Shown here one piece after another: positions 63,223-64,000 of a DNA stretch of 64,000 nt. Where the stretch lies: positions 1,232,870 through 1,296,869 of the forward strand of contig CBDCPZ010000025.1 of the NCBI GenBank assembly GCA_965220465.1. The letters are read 5' to 3'. The translations under genes and the position numbers were made by a program. Numbering within the stretch: the stretch's first letter is position 1; every line of letters starts with the position of its first letter. The stretch comes from JAHDHW01 sp965220465 (lineage in GTDB: Bacteria > Bacteroidota > Bacteroidia > Chitinophagales > Saprospiraceae). The notes beneath the pieces were generated by a model. That model made no database searches and was not told the DNA's origin. It worked only from the letters and a program-made list of their open reading frames with translations.

Positions 63223-63540
63223 CCTTCCTCCCTCTCTCCTTCTCTATTCCCTCCCTTCTCTCCCACCCCTCCCCTGCTCCCCCATCCTCCCCTCCTCCCT
63301 CCCCCTTCTCTTTTCCCTTCCCCTTCTCTTTTCCCTCCCCCTTCTCTTCCTTCTCTTTTCCCTCCCCTGCTCCCCCATCCTCCCCTTCTCTTTTTCATCC
63401 CCCCTCTCCCATCCCCTTCTCTCCTACTCCCGCCCCTCCTCCCTCTCTCCTTCCCTTTCCCTCTCCTTCGCTCTCTTGTCTCCCCCTCCCCCCATCCTCC
63501 CCTCTCCCTCCTTGCTCCTCCTTTCTCCTCCTCCTCCTCC
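63165..63540. repeat. Polypyrimidine (CT) low-complexity tract
   Basis: About 375 bases of almost pure C and T on the plus strand, with motifs such as CTTCTCTTTTCCCT and CTCCTCCTCCTCC. A 23-base segment at 63271-63293 recurs exactly at 63364-63386 (offset 93). Such tracts are frequent in vertebrate genomes and foreign to this bacterium. The false ORFs here have Pro/Ser/Leu or Glu/Gly/Arg only. Confidence 0.85.
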
Positions 63541-64000
63541 AGATTTGTATTGATGGGATGGTGCTGGGCCCTCACACCAGAAGACAGGCCAAAGTTCAGC
63601 CATCTCACACTCAGACTGAAAGAGAAAATAAGTGCCTTTGTGTGAGCTTTGCAGAGTGAGTGTGACAAAGTTATCATGTGATAAAAACAACTCAATTTTT
63701 GTATTCAATGACTACATCCATCATGTCTACCTGTATGACTTTCTTCCCTGCACACTTTCCATCATGTTTCTCTGACTCTTACTCTCTGGACTGCTAGTTT
63801 TGTAGGCATAGGTTGTATTCACATGTTTATTTGTACATGACTACTGAATCATGCACCCAATCTCTCCTCACACTGAGTGTGTGCACTTTCACCTTTCGTT
63901 TGTATTTTCATTATAATATGCACAATTGACATTTACAAAATACACAAAGTTTGAACTGAAAAAAGATGGCCTGCCACAGGAGGAAGTGGAAAGGGGTCGT
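63541..64000. other. Vertebrate-like, CpG-depleted non-coding sequence
   Basis: 460 bases with no ORF of note. Only two CpG are present (63897-63898 and 63998-63999) while TG and CA are very frequent, the signature of a methylated vertebrate genome. The bacterial part shows no such depletion. The sequence is best read as contaminating or misjoined eukaryotic DNA. Confidence 0.75.

Noticed and set aside
63140..63708. Pro/Ser/Leu-rich and Glu/Gly/Arg-rich ORFs of 94-160 aa
   Set aside because: They are translations of the CT-rich tract in foreign, vertebrate-like DNA and have no protein-like composition.

Overview
The window is a Bacteroidota chromosome segment, probably from the Saprospiria/Chitinophagales side of the phylum (a soft inference). 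The evidence is: AT-rich intergenic DNA; starts without Shine-Dalgarno boxes; several promoters of the Bacteroidota type (TTG, 19 bases, TAnnTTTG); large outer-membrane receptors with N-terminal carboxypeptidase-like domains; many lipoproteins; and phylum-typical fusions (NagB with a PIG-L deacetylase, CusA with TolC). The last ~840 bases do not belong to it. From about 63160 the sequence becomes a polypyrimidine tract and then a CpG-depleted, vertebrate-like sequence with no coding signal, so the contig is probably chimeric.

Layout. 0-9.4 kb: housekeeping genes (metallophosphoesterase, NagB/PIG-L fusion, DEAD-box helicase, GAF protein, YjbR-like protein, methyltransferase plus AraC regulator), with a 7-bp tandem repeat at 7854-7968. 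9.4-15.2 kb: envelope genes (secreted protein, outer-membrane receptor, coiled-coil protein plus OmpA-type lipoprotein). 15.5-18.8 kb: Dabb protein, a decayed gene, and a HupE/UreJ - DUF6702 - yidD - hemB operon. 18.8-24.7 kb: ECF sigma factor, uvrA, and an M49-like metallopeptidase lipoprotein whose 3' end carries an 82-bp tandem duplication. 25-29.9 kb: nitric oxide reductase cluster norC-norB-norQ-(cytochrome c'-like lipoprotein)-norD, preceded by a perfect palindrome and a half-site 32 bases upstream. 30-33.2 kb: beta-carbonic anhydrase and SulP anion transporter, divergent from a TetR regulator with a 19-bp palindrome between them. 33.3-36.2 kb: DUF1801 protein, secreted VWA-like protein, second heptamer array, VOC protein.

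36.3-53.5 kb is a heavy-metal/RND efflux island. The rightward unit is a His-rich small exported protein, a CusA-TolC fusion pump and a CusB-type lipoprotein adaptor. The leftward unit is an RND pump split by a frameshift, a lipoprotein holding only the membrane-proximal part of an adaptor, a second intact RND pump, and a TonB-dependent receptor. A secreted Fn3-like protein and a decayed sterol desaturase lie between the two units. 54.5-63.2 kb carries leftward genes for secreted or outer-membrane proteins (uncharacterised 302-aa protein, outer-membrane receptor, PAP2 phosphatase, acidic-loop barrel, beta-propeller lipoprotein, truncated beta-barrel). No rRNA, tRNA, CRISPR array or intact insertion sequence was seen.

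The most notable points are the nor cluster with its embedded cytochrome c'-like gene and helically phased operator candidate, the two-pump RND operon with its minimal adaptor, the related heptamer arrays at two loci, the SulP/carbonic anhydrase/TetR palindrome, and the vertebrate-like end of the contig.
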